NCBI GenBank assembly: GCA_030656215.1
Contig: JAUSOD010000046.1
Span: 1 to 64,000 of the forward strand
DNA from: Azoarcus sp.
Lineage (GTDB): Bacteria > Pseudomonadota > Gammaproteobacteria > Burkholderiales > Rhodocyclaceae
DNA: 64,000 nucleotides
Direction of reading: 5' to 3'
Position numbers and translations under genes: made by a program. The stretch's first letter is position 1. Each line of letters starts with the position of its first letter. Positions 26,301-34,664 of this stretch are shown one piece after another. The notes under the pieces were generated by a model. The model did not search any database. It was not told where the DNA came from and saw only the letters and a program-made list of their open reading frames with translations.

Positions 26301-29300
26301 AGCGTGACATCGACCCAGGCGCTGCCGTTGTAAAACTCAAGCGTTCCAACGCTTTCCAGCGTTGTGATCTTGATCGTGCTCAACGCATCGCCATCAATAT
26401 CGCTGAAATTGCCGAAGTCACCGAGGGTCAAGACGGCTGCCGTGTTTTTCGGGATGGTGATGGCGTCATCGCTGCTGGTGGGGGCGTCGTTGGCAGGGGT
26501 GATGCTGATGTTGACGGTGGCAGAAACCTGCTCGGCACCACCACCAGAAGCCGTATAGGTGACGGAAGGCACCGGGCCATTGTAGTTGGCGGCTGGGGTA
26601 AAGGTTAGTTCGCCAGCACTGGTGATGGTGACGGTGCCATAACCGTCGGGATGTTCCAGCGGGGTGTCCACCACGCCTGTTTGCCCGCCCCAGGTAAAGC
26701 CGGTGACGGTGGTTGTGTTCGGGTCGTTGGCGAGGATGTTGGCAATGGTGCCGACGGTGTCTTCCGTGACGTTCAGGGTGTCATTGACAGCGCTGATCGT
26801 GAAAGCATTGCTGGTGCCGTCGATGGTGATTCTTAGTGTGGCTGTATTGCTCTCTTTACTGCCATCGGTGGTTTTGTAGGTGAAGCTTTCAACATAACTC
26901 TGACCTGCATCCAGGGTGTTCCTAGTGAGGGTGTAAGTGTAGGCACCCGATTCATCAACGATCAGATAACCATAGGTGCCTGCTTTGTAGGTTTGCGTTG
27001 GGCTTAATGAAATACTGTTCGGATCACTAAAGGTGAGCGAGGTATTTGAAATGTTGACTGAGTTCGATAGCGTTATTTCTCTTGTTGTTGTATTGATGGC
27101 TGTTACGGTTGTTCCAGAAGGAATGCCGGTACCGCTAACGCTGTAGCCGACGGCAATATTACTAATGTCAGTCGACGTGGTTGAAATAGTGTTACTGGAA
27201 GAGGTCGTAGCAGAAGTAATTGCTACGCTAATCGTGGCTATATTGGCATTGCCAGAGTCTTTTATGAATAGGTTTGTATTCTGGTAGTCATAAAGAGCGA
27301 CGTTGTCGCTGAAAATCAGCGAGGCACCACCGCCACTCCCGGTTCTTATTACAGTCAGCGTGTTTCCAGTCCGGTCTTTTGCAACGTTTGTACCCGTGGA
27401 ATCCAACCAAACAGCCGTTTGCACACTATTGGATACGATTGCCGTCCAGTTACCATTAACTTGGGTGACCGCTAGCGTTACGGCGCTGATTGGGGAACTG
27501 GCGGCAAACATATAGTCGCTTGAGCCAGGTGGCGTTGTCCCATCCAGTACCACCTTCAACCCCGTGCTGTTATCCACATCACTGTCATTCGTCAGCACAT
27601 TCCCGGTCACCGTGCCGTAGTTGCCATTAGTTATCGCAGCCAGTTCCTTCAGCGAATTCGCATCATCCCTTGCCACCGGGGAATCGTTGGCGCCGTTGAT
27701 TTTCACCGTCAGGGTACTGGTCGCGGTGTTGCCGTTGCTGTCCGTGACGGTGTAGTTGAAGCTTTCCGTCACAGAATTGCCGACATTCAGGGCGTCGACC
27801 GTGGGATTGCTGTTATCCGGGGCGTAGCTGTAGGTGCCATCGGCTTTGATGGTCAGGGTGCCATAGGTGCCTTTGATGAGCGTGTCACCGCTGGCAGCAA
27901 CCGCCGTATTGAAGACTGAGGTGACTTTCAGGTCGCTACCGGTGTCATTGGTGAGTACATTGCCCGAGGCTGCGCTTCCCGCGCCACCGTCAACGCCTTC
28001 GGTTGCTTCAGTGATGCCCTCGGCATTGGCTGTCGGCGTTGCCGGAGCGGCTGGCACGGTGATGGTCAGGGTATAGGCTGCCGTGCTGGCGGCGGTGCCG
28101 TCGGAGACCTTGAAGCCAATCGCACTATCCACTGTACCTGCGGTCAGGCGCAACTTGCCGGCGTTAACTTGGGTAGCGAGGATTTCCTGATTGGCCGTCA
28201 CGGCGACCCACGCGGTGCCATTGTAATACTCCAACGTACCGGTCGCCGGCAGACTGGTAATGACAATCTTGGCTAGCGGGTCGCCATCCACATCGCTATA
28301 GGTGCCGAAATCGCTCAGGCTTAAAAATACGGTTTTATTGGCGTTGACCGTAAGTGCATCATCGGTGGATACCGGTGCATCGTTCACTGGCGTGACGCTG
28401 ATCGACAGGACCGCCGTCGCTGTGCCCCCCTTGCCATCGCTGACGGTATAGGTGATCGGCGGCACCGGGCCGTTGTAATTGGTGGCGGGGGTGAAGGTGT
28501 AGCTGCCGTTGGCATTGAGGGTGATGTCGCCCACGCCGCTGATGGTCTTCGCTACGCCCAGCGTGCCACTGGAGCCGCCGACGGTGAAGGCGGTCACTGT
28601 CAGCTGATCCAGATCGGGATCGGTGTCGTTGGTCAGCACATTGCCGGTCGTGGCGCCGCTGTCTTCCAGGACGACTAGCACATCATTGGCCGGCGTCGGG
28701 GCGCTGTTGGGCTTGAGCAGGCTGTTCAGTGCCGCATCAACGCGGTCGGAGGATGAGCCGACGTTGGCTACCGAGATCGTGCCGAGATTGCCGTCCTTCG
28801 CATTATTGATGGTGTATTGGGTGGGCGACGTCATTTGAGTATCAAACCAGGCCTGATCAACGACGAGTAGGAAGCCCTTGTTATCCCGGATATTGCGGTC
28901 GCCGTCCGTGTTGCCATCGGCCTGAGCGATGGCCAAATTGGTAAAGTTGTCGTCAGTCCAGAAATAAAAACCGCGCACGATACCGCCCGACTTGATCGGA
29001 CGACTGATCCAGCCGAAATACTCTTGTCCGCCGATATTGATGCCGATGGCCGAGACATCGTTGCCGCTGAACAGGTGGCTGCCGGTGTCATCATCAACGA
29101 AAGCCACACTCAACCCGTTAGTGTTGAAAAAATGAGAGTTCTGCTCTTTGTCAGCCCAACGCTCGTTGGTGTCGATAACGCCATTGTTATCTAGGTCATA
29201 GACCATAGAGTAGGCATTGATGAAGTTGAATGATGCCAACTCCACGCGCACATCCTGTCCATCAAGTCTCAGTGTTGCGTGGTCGTTTTGATCCCGCAAG

Positions 29301-30049
29301 AAAGATAAGGTCGAAGGCGCTGTATCGCCACGCAAACTGCGCGAAAAAACCTCGCCCTCATCACCCGCTGTATCTGCGCCGGCATTCAAATTGTCATCGA
29401 TGAAATGCCCCAGTTCCTCGACCAATACAGCAGTGATAGACGCGCTGTCAGCTGCGCCGATTCCAGCGTCCGGATTGCCCGCCAGCCAATCAGCATTCAA
29501 ATAAATGGTCTGCTGCCCCGTGGTACCCGTTGCTGAAAACGCACCTTTGGCACCTTGCAATTCAGCGTTGCTGCGCAACTCCACGCGCACAGACACCTCA
29601 CCATTGCGCATGGCGGTCAAAAACGAATCAGTGGCGCGCTGCCACTCGGCAGACGGCTCGCTCTGGCCGCCGTTGAACAGGGCGAACAACTGCTCTCGCG
29701 CATCAGGCTGCTGCAAAAACTCAGTCACTAGGCGCTGCGCCTCAATTTCAGCAGCGGCCAGGGGGGATGCGCTATCCACCGACACATTCGCAAAACGCAA
29801 CCAATCTGCCGCCGCAGCATGGGCATCGGCCATCGGCGCATCTGCTGGCGCGCTGGCGTCAACGCCCGGGCTGGCCAGCATCTGCACAGCATCCCCCACC
29901 GCAGCCCCGTCAAACATGAAGCGCTGCTCAAGCGCCAGCGGGCTGGGCTTGCGGCGCACCAGTTTGTTGCCGGGCGGCACCCCAGGGGTTGTACCGGTGG
30001 GCATGGCACTGGCGAGGGCGCTGAGGTCACAGTGGCTGGGCTTGTTCAT
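23315..30049 (-). CDS. giant repeat surface protein (cadherin/VCBS and Calx-beta type repeats)
   Basis: A 2244-residue protein with no ordinary signal peptide. It opens with a LEPR-XLL-like motif (LEQRFMFDGAA, residues 40-50), then a domain holding VLVEELGHFIDD (208-219) and GDEGE (229-233). From about residue 450 there are Ig-like cadherin/VCBS repeats (NDAP, NVLTNDTD, YTVSDGKGG), then four Calx-beta-like repeats (VNEASPYVRF, VNEASPYAVF, VNEASNIVVF, VAEGDPAVF; about 1430-1985). A Pro-rich linker with PEPTPV repeats follows (about 1992-2038), then a putative Ig domain and a C-terminal GRMGLSEQI tail. No RTX nonapeptides are seen. It is likely a large adhesin or matrix protein exported by the neighbouring proteins. 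GGAG precedes the ATG. Confidence 0.85.
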   Translation of the reverse strand: MNKPSHCDLSALASAMPTGTTPGVPPGNKLVRRKPSPLALEQRFMFDGAAVGDAVQMLASPGVDASAPADAPMADAHAAAADWLRFANVSVDSASPLAAAEIEAQRLVTEFLQQPDAREQLFALFNGGQSEPSAEWQRATDSFLTAMRNGEVSVRVELRSNAELQGAKGAFSATGTTGQQTIYLNADWLAGNPDAGIGAADSASITAVLVEELGHFIDDNLNAGADTAGDEGEVFSRSLRGDTAPSTLSFLRDQNDHATLRLDGQDVRVELASFNFINAYSMVYDLDNNGVIDTNERWADKEQNSHFFNTNGLSVAFVDDDTGSHLFSGNDVSAIGINIGGQEYFGWISRPIKSGGIVRGFYFWTDDNFTNLAIAQADGNTDGDRNIRDNKGFLLVVDQAWFDTQMTSPTQYTINNAKDGNLGTISVANVGSSSDRVDAALNSLLKPNSAPTPANDVLVVLEDSGATTGNVLTNDTDPDLDQLTVTAFTVGGSSGTLGVAKTISGVGDITLNANGSYTFTPATNYNGPVPPITYTVSDGKGGTATAVLSISVTPVNDAPVSTDDALTVNANKTVFLSLSDFGTYSDVDGDPLAKIVITSLPATGTLEYYNGTAWVAVTANQEILATQVNAGKLRLTAGTVDSAIGFKVSDGTAASTAAYTLTITVPAAPATPTANAEGITEATEGVDGGAGSAASGNVLTNDTGSDLKVTSVFNTAVAASGDTLIKGTYGTLTIKADGTYSYAPDNSNPTVDALNVGNSVTESFNYTVTDSNGNTATSTLTVKINGANDSPVARDDANSLKELAAITNGNYGTVTGNVLTNDSDVDNSTGLKVVLDGTTPPGSSDYMFAASSPISAVTLAVTQVNGNWTAIVSNSVQTAVWLDSTGTNVAKDRTGNTLTVIRTGSGGGASLIFSDNVALYDYQNTNLFIKDSGNANIATISVAITSATTSSSNTISTTSTDISNIAVGYSVSGTGIPSGTTVTAINTTTREITLSNSVNISNTSLTFSDPNSISLSPTQTYKAGTYGYLIVDESGAYTYTLTRNTLDAGQSYVESFTYKTTDGSKESNTATLRITIDGTSNAFTISAVNDTLNVTEDTVGTIANILANDPNTTTVTGFTWGGQTGVVDTPLEHPDGYGTVTITSAGELTFTPAANYNGPVPSVTYTASGGGAEQVSATVNISITPANDAPTSSDDAITIPKNTAAVLTLGDFGNFSDIDGDALSTIKITTLESVGTLEFYNGSAWVDVTLNQEITAADITAGKLRYTPVTDAVGDDYATIGFQVGDGTTYSSSAYTLTVNVTEVTVSGPTGNPPVNTVPGAQTVTDYQTITFSSGLSVADVDNNITSTTLTVANGTLAVTGTGASGSGTANSPLVLTGTQAEINTLLATLVYTPTPGFSGGDTLRIHTLDATGNSDTDFIDITVSADTRALTVSGSTVNEASPYVRFQVSGVAGQRVSLELATTGTGTGHATTGADFLPNLEYFNGTAWVAYPGSPVSIPDGGTTLLVRTAVLQDTLNEGAETLKLIAKNSAGTAAEGTSTIKDDATGSIYLGSNNTFTPDTSGTGYPAYLDDDRPISVNNIIVNEASPYAVFTVSGYANQVVRLSLTNGTATVGTDTGSNLQYYDGSVWQSYTANSDLTLTGTTLLVRTAITQDTTYEGLEAFTLGVTKQSSGTSVYGTGSIYDDGTGNIYLESNINGTPDTSGTGYPGALDDDRTIVINSPTVNEASNIVVFTLTGNSGQTASLALINESSNGTVTGKANVNVGQTLQIWDGLDWVDYNASALPTFDGNGKIFVSVNIVAEQDAPYEGPETFKLNATLTGTSTVVSGTATIQDDGTGVTYTDTFTGTAPTTASTGLDDDRPTVSVSSPTVAEGDPAVFTVSLSNASTADISFTPALSNGTATLGTDTAAASTLEVSTDDGNTWATVTDAVTIAAGQSSVQLRIATTDDALAEATENFTLSTGAITGTVTNSAPASGTATITDNDAVSPAPEPTPVPEPTPVPEPTPTPEPAPVPRPAPEQAPAPAQAPIPTPIPDAPLPPVVSSSAAFLVTAASPLAALEWTNGPIADVRTSASGFQIVVAEAAEPSLSLFRGITDQFIEANKPATFALPADAFVHTKADATVTITAKLADGRDLPEWVVFDARSGTFQLNPPEGFDEELQIKVLARDSEGREATAIFKLTVGEGKPKPLGRMGLSEQIMLAAKRTSPWLDALRPQDGKSAPDKMPADRLDAAPAVERQAGV
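24027..24080. repeat. three tandem 18-bp units encoding PEPTPV repeats
   Basis: GGCGTCGGTTCAGGTACG occurs at 24027 and 24045 as exact copies and once more with changes at 24063. The unit encodes six residues of the proline-rich linker of the giant protein. Such a repeat can change copy number by slippage and alter the linker length. Confidence 0.8.
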
Positions 30050-30134
30050 GGGGCTACTCCGGCAATCTGATAAAGGCGTAGTTCAGGGGGCTGCATTCAG
30101 TTGAATCGGGGGCATGGGCGTTAGGGCGTGGACG

Positions 30135-30899
30135 TTAAGGCGGCGTGACTTGCACGCGGCCGCTCATGCCGGCAATCAGTTCCGGAAATTTGCCTTCGAT
30201 GGCCGCTGCCACCTTGACGGACTGGTTGACCGGGTCTACCCGGGCGCCAATGCGGATGAATTTGGCGGGGTAGCGCTGGCCTGTTTCGTCAATCTGCACC
30301 TCAAATTTGCCACCCACCTTGAGCCAAACCAACCAGCGCGAAGGCACCAAAAATTCAAGTTCCAGGACACTGTCGTCAATAATGTCAAGCAGCGCTTGGC
30401 CAGGCTGCACATACTGCTGTTCGCGTATTTTTTGCTCAGCCACACGGCCGGCAAAAGGGGCCTCCACGCTGCACTTGCCCAAGACGGCGTGGTGGGCACC
30501 CACCTCGGCCCGCGCTTTGTTGACCGCGCTGCGCGACAGGTCCAGCTCCAACTGGCCCACCGAATTGAGCTCAGCTAGGCGCTGGTTTGACTTCAGAGTT
30601 TGCGCCGCGCCGTCCAGGTCAGCCTCGGCTTTGCGCAACTGGGCTCGCTGCAGCGTGCAGTCAAAGCCAACCAGCAGTTGCCCGGCGCGAAAGGCACTGC
30701 CTTCAGGCAATGGCAAGCGGTTGACCTTGGCGCCAATTTCAGCCGCGATGGTGGTGTAACGGCGTGGCAGCAATTGCGCTCGAATTTCCTGGCGCTCCAT
30801 GGCCGACTTGGCCCCTGCAGCCGGGGTACTTTGGGCGCTGACCACAGCAGCCGACATAAACACAAATGTCGCTGCACCAACGACTGCCAAACGCTTCAT
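30135..30899 (-). CDS. HlyD/RND-type periplasmic adaptor protein
   Basis: A 254-residue exported adaptor. I start it at 30899 (MKRLAVVGAATFVFMSAAVVSAQS), which gives a clean signal peptide with AQS cleavage site and an ATGA overlap with the upstream TolC-like gene. The longer start at 30947 would spoil the signal. Lipoyl halves (IAAEIGAKVNRLPLPEGSAFRAGQLLVGFD ... CSVEAPFAGRVAEQ) flank a short coiled coil, followed by a beta-barrel (LEFLVPSRWL) and a membrane-proximal part. It is short for a complete adaptor. It probably bridges the outer-membrane channel and the M50/HlyD complex. Confidence 0.83.
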   Translation of the reverse strand: MKRLAVVGAATFVFMSAAVVSAQSTPAAGAKSAMERQEIRAQLLPRRYTTIAAEIGAKVNRLPLPEGSAFRAGQLLVGFDCTLQRAQLRKAEADLDGAAQTLKSNQRLAELNSVGQLELDLSRSAVNKARAEVGAHHAVLGKCSVEAPFAGRVAEQKIREQQYVQPGQALLDIIDDSVLELEFLVPSRWLVWLKVGGKFEVQIDETGQRYPAKFIRIGARVDPVNQSVKVAAAIEGKFPELIAGMSGRVQVTPP

Positions 30900-32452
30900 G
30901 GCGCCGTCTTGGGGTGCAGTGCTTTGGGGGACTGTAGGGCAGTCCATGGGTTGCCATTGCGTTTGACCTCTTCAGTCAGCTCCGCCAAGCTTAGCTCGCC
31001 AGAGCTGCCGATTTTTGGGTCAAGGCCCAGGTTAGCCAGAAGACGACTTTCGGCAGCCTGAACTTGAGCCAAGGCCTGATAGCGGCGCAGCAAACTCAAA
31101 ATAGCCGACGTGGAATTGCTCACGCTGTCGAGCTTACTTTGTGCTTGCGCGGCTTCACGGTTGCGCACAATGTCGGCAATCTTGACGTCGGTGTTGTAAA
31201 TGGCATCGGCGCGCTCAAATTGGTTGCGCGCGTTTTGGAGCTGCAAACGCGCCAAATGCACCTGGGTCAGCACGGCCATTTGGGTCGCCATGCGGCGCTG
31301 GTCCGCCAGCTTGACGCCAGCTTCTGCCAGCTTGAGCTGGGTCGGGCCGGTCAACACGTTGACGAGGTTGTAAGACAGTTGCAAGCCGGCTTCGTTCCAG
31401 TTGCGATTGACGAGGTAATTGTCTGAGTCGTACTTCAAGCCATAGCTGAACGACACGTTGGGGAACAAGCGCACCATGGTTTTGCGGGTTTCTTCTCGGG
31501 CCACGCGGGTGTTGTAGTGCTGCTCGCGCAAGTCGGCGTTTTGAGCCAGTGCCGCGTCTTCCATGGCTTGCATGGGGATGTTGAGCGCCGTTGCATCTAC
31601 GTTTTTTGCATCGGTTTCGGCCAGCTCAATGACTTGCCCCAGCGGGGCGTTGATGAGCGAGGACAACTCCACCTGGGCCGAGGACAGCTCTTGGTCAATG
31701 GCTTCTAGCAAGCGCAGGTTTTCCATCAACTGGCGCTGGTAGCGCAGGGCGTCGAGCGGGTTGCGCAGGCGCTCGGCCTCGGCTTTGCGCGAGTCTGTTA
31801 AAGCTTCTTCGGCCAATGCCACGGCTTTTTCAATCTCGCCGCGCAGCTTCTGGGCGCTGGTGGCGCGCCAGTAGGCTGTGCGCACGTCTTGCATCAGCAC
31901 GTGCATGGCCTTGCGGCGCTTTTCTGACGCAATGAGCACCCGATTGGCTTGCTGATGCGTGCCGTAATAGCCCAGTACGTAGTCCAACAGGTTCCAGGTG
32001 AAACCGAGTTCCGCCATATTGTGGCTTCGGTCCTGGGAGATAAAGCGGCTGCTGGAGGGCTGGCCGGTCAACGCATCCCGGCTTTCGCTAATTTTGTCGT
32101 TGTTGCGCGTGGCATAACCGGCCTGCGCCATCAGCTTGGGCAGCATGTCAAAGTGCGAAACGTCCAGCTGATTCAGCGCCAGGGCCTCTTCCATCATCTT
32201 GGCACGGCGGTCTAGGTTGTATTTGAGCGCGCGCGCCAGCGCTTCGTCTAGTGTGAGCGGGCCGGTGATAGGCTGTACATCCTGCCGCATGGCCAGTTGG
32301 TCGGCTTGAGTACTGACCAGCAAGTCGTCGGCAGCCAAGGGGGACGGAGCAATGGTTGAACAAGCTGACAAAGCCAGCACAGCCGCGGCAAGCGCTGCGG
32401 TTTTGAACACGCGAGGAAGCCGTGAGTCGTTGAGAACTTGAGATCGATGCAA
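30896..32452 (-). CDS. TolC-family outer-membrane lipoprotein
   Basis: A 518-residue outer-membrane efflux protein. The N-terminus has a long lead and a lipobox LSAC with Cys31 (FKTAALAAAVLALSACST), so it is probably a lipoprotein. Two OEP repeats follow, with long coiled-coil helices typical of TolC/CusC (TLDEALARALKYNLDRRAKMMEEALALNQLDVS; ARLQLQNARNQFERADAIYNTDVKIADIVRNREAAQAQ). It is the first gene of the island operon and presumably supplies the outer-membrane channel for export of the giant protein. No strong promoter is evident upstream. It could equally serve drug efflux, but the operon argues otherwise. Confidence 0.87.
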   Translation of the reverse strand: MHRSQVLNDSRLPRVFKTAALAAAVLALSACSTIAPSPLAADDLLVSTQADQLAMRQDVQPITGPLTLDEALARALKYNLDRRAKMMEEALALNQLDVSHFDMLPKLMAQAGYATRNNDKISESRDALTGQPSSSRFISQDRSHNMAELGFTWNLLDYVLGYYGTHQQANRVLIASEKRRKAMHVLMQDVRTAYWRATSAQKLRGEIEKAVALAEEALTDSRKAEAERLRNPLDALRYQRQLMENLRLLEAIDQELSSAQVELSSLINAPLGQVIELAETDAKNVDATALNIPMQAMEDAALAQNADLREQHYNTRVAREETRKTMVRLFPNVSFSYGLKYDSDNYLVNRNWNEAGLQLSYNLVNVLTGPTQLKLAEAGVKLADQRRMATQMAVLTQVHLARLQLQNARNQFERADAIYNTDVKIADIVRNREAAQAQSKLDSVSNSTSAILSLLRRYQALAQVQAAESRLLANLGLDPKIGSSGELSLAELTEEVKRNGNPWTALQSPKALHPKTAP

Positions 32453-32729
32453 GATGGCTGCCTTTTAGTATGATTCTCAAGGATGGGGAGCGGAACGTAA
32501 AAAACACGTGATTCCACCAGAAATGAACCGTACCGGCTACTATTTAATTGATTTGGTTGACCGTAAGCGCTCCATGAACCCCATCCTTACCTGATCGTCC
32601 TCCAGCGGGCATGTACGTGCTCCCCGTTTTTCACACTAGAGCGCGGGAAGTGGCGAGTAGAGCATCGATAGGGAACGGACCGGATCGTGATGGTGTGGAG
32701 GATTGCGCGCCGCGAAGTACAATCGGGCG

Positions 32730-33251
32730 ATGACAACGAACACACCGCAAACGCCGGGCGAGGCGATGGACGCCGACGAGCTCGACGAGACCAACGCGAT
32801 CTTTGAGCCGCGACTCTGGCGCGACAAGGGCTGGACCGCCCGTGTCGTCAAGAATATGGACGACGAAGGTTGGGCGGTCGAGATGACCAAGGACGGCGAG
32901 CCCGAACCTGCCCTGGTCGGTCCGTGGACCATGGGGCGCGACAAGAAGAACCCGAAGCCGCTCGATCCGTCGGCCTTCAATACCCTGGTCAAGACCGCCT
33001 TCGAAGTGCGGCGCCGCCACGAGCAGCAGCTGCATGCGATGCTGCACAAGAAGCTCAGCGTGAGCGCCGAGGCGGGGCAGATCGATGTCACCCTCGACAT
33101 CGTGCCCGACGAGTTCGACCCCTATGCCGTTCTCAGCGCCTACGACGCCGACGGCGAACAGCTGGCGCAGCTGCGGGTGGATGCCGGGTTCAAGTTGAGC
33201 GAACGCAGCGCGAACGCCTGGATCGCCAACGACTTTCGTACGCCCGGCTAG
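32730..33251 (+). CDS. conserved-looking hypothetical protein
   Basis: A 173-residue soluble protein that I do not recognise. It is acidic at the N-terminus, has no signal or membrane segment, and contains WTARVVKNMDDEGWAVEMTKDGEPEPALVGPWTMGRDKKNPKPLD, which reads like a compact beta domain, followed by a helix rich in Arg/His/Glu (EVRRRHEQQLHAM). Codon use matches the high-G+C flanking genome and not the island, so it marks the right side of the acquired region. The ATG at 32730 is preferred over 32703 because the extra residues look like leader. It is 96 bases upstream of the FabMG-like gene. Confidence 0.7.
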   Translation: MTTNTPQTPGEAMDADELDETNAIFEPRLWRDKGWTARVVKNMDDEGWAVEMTKDGEPEPALVGPWTMGRDKKNPKPLDPSAFNTLVKTAFEVRRRHEQQLHAMLHKKLSVSAEAGQIDVTLDIVPDEFDPYAVLSAYDADGEQLAQLRVDAGFKLSERSANAWIANDFRTPG

Positions 33252-33347
33252 GCCGGGCGCAGCCCCGCAGCATTCGGCGGCGAGGATTCTACAGGGTAGA
33301 ATCGCGGCCACATTTTCGTACCATCAGGCTCGCTGGAGCATATCGAC

Positions 33348-34664
33348 ATGAATTCCCCCACCCCTCTGGATCAACTTCCGCAAACGAACATCTTTCGCAA
33401 GGGCGATGTGTTCGTTCTGTTCGGCGAACTCTTTGGTCGCGGCTACGCGAACGGCCTGGTCAACGAAGCGCGCAAGGCCGGCATGGAGATCGTCGGCATC
33501 ACCGTCGGCCGTCGCGATGAGAACAACGCACTGCGCCCGCTGAACGACGAAGAACTGGCCGTGGCGGAGGCCAACCTGGGAGGACGGATCATCAACGTGC
33601 CCTTAATGGCCGGATTCGATCTCGACGCCCCGCCGGGTGGCCCCACGCCCACCGAAATGCTGGGCAAGCTGACGCTCAAGAGCTGGATGGACGACACCCT
33701 CGACTGGGCCCATATCGAGCAGTGCCGTGAAGTCGGGATCAAGCGCTTCAAGGCTGCGGTGGCCGAGGTCATGGCTCGCCTTGACGACATGATCGCCGAT
33801 GGCCGTAACGTCTTCTTCGCCCACACCATGGCGGGCGGAATTCCCAAGGCCAAGGTGTTTCTGGCGATCGCCAACCGCATCTACAAGGGCCGCGGCGAAC
33901 GCTTCATGTCCTCGCAGGTGCTGCTCGACAGCGATCTGGGCAAACTGATTCTGCAGAACTTTGACGAAGTGTCGGCGAACAGCTTTCAGCATCTGATCGA
34001 AGGCAGTGCGGCCATCCGCGCGCGCATCGAAAAATCCGGTGGCCAGGTGCGCTACTCGGCCTACGGCTATCACGGTACCGAGATTCTCATCGACGGCCGC
34101 TACCAGTGGCAGACCTATACCAACTACACCCAAGGCTACGCCAAGATGCGGCTGGAGCGCATTGCGCAGGCGGCCTGGGCCGAGGGCATCAAGGCTACGG
34201 TCTATAACTGTCCGGAAATCCGCACCAACTCATCCGACATTTTTGTCGGCGTCGAGCTGCCGCTGATTGCCCTGCTCAGGGCATTGAAGAAAGAAAATGG
34301 CGGCGCGTGGGCCGATGAGCAGTGGCAAGCTTGCGGCGCGCTGCTGCAGGATGGCATCTCGCTGGAGTCCCTGCTGCAGCGCATCGAGGACTTCAACGAG
34401 AGTGAGGTGATGCGGGGCTTTCGCGATTTCGACGCGTGGCCGATGCCCAACAGCCAGGCCCTGGCCGACCTGATGATCGGGGCGTCGGACGAGATCGTTC
34501 ATATGCACAAGGACCGCAAGGCGCTGATCACCGATCTGCTCAGCACCCTGGTGCTCGAAGCGACCGGGCCGCTGATGTTTCACGAGTCGTCAGCCCCCGG
34601 CGGGCCGGTGCTGTGGCTCAATCACAACATCATTGCGCGCCAGTTGAACCAGATCCACGGCTGA
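33348..34664 (+). CDS. FabMG-family-like enoyl-ACP reductase
   Basis: A 438-residue protein that resembles the FabMG family, a group of enoyl-ACP reductases known through triclosan resistance. Visible features are a Rossmann-like opening (FRKGDVFVLFGELFGRGYANGLVNEARKAGMEIVGITVGRR), a conserved DAPPGGPTPTEMLGKL block, and a Tyr/Lys-containing middle part (VRYSAYGYHGTEI ... YTQGYAKMRLERIAQAA) that could hold the catalytic Tyr and Lys. It would reduce enoyl-ACP in fatty-acid synthesis and might be an alternative to FabI. I rely on recalled family resemblance, so the function is tentative; the open frame itself is certain. GGAG lies about ten bases before the ATG. Confidence 0.6.
   Translation: MNSPTPLDQLPQTNIFRKGDVFVLFGELFGRGYANGLVNEARKAGMEIVGITVGRRDENNALRPLNDEELAVAEANLGGRIINVPLMAGFDLDAPPGGPTPTEMLGKLTLKSWMDDTLDWAHIEQCREVGIKRFKAAVAEVMARLDDMIADGRNVFFAHTMAGGIPKAKVFLAIANRIYKGRGERFMSSQVLLDSDLGKLILQNFDEVSANSFQHLIEGSAAIRARIEKSGGQVRYSAYGYHGTEILIDGRYQWQTYTNYTQGYAKMRLERIAQAAWAEGIKATVYNCPEIRTNSSDIFVGVELPLIALLRALKKENGGAWADEQWQACGALLQDGISLESLLQRIEDFNESEVMRGFRDFDAWPMPNSQALADLMIGASDEIVHMHKDRKALITDLLSTLVLEATGPLMFHESSAPGGPVLWLNHNIIARQLNQIHG

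Noticed and set aside
23561-26608. Long plus-strand open frames inside the giant gene
   Set aside because: They are opposite-strand shadows of the repeat protein, rich in Gly/Arg without domain features.
23315-30049. LapA/RTX adhesin with a classical type 1 secretion signal
   Set aside because: No GGxGxDxxx nonapeptides and no ABC transporter gene are present in the operon.
32453-32729. Promoter of the island operon
   Set aside because: TTTACG and GAGAAT on the minus strand are 17 bases apart but match consensus poorly, so no promoter is annotated.
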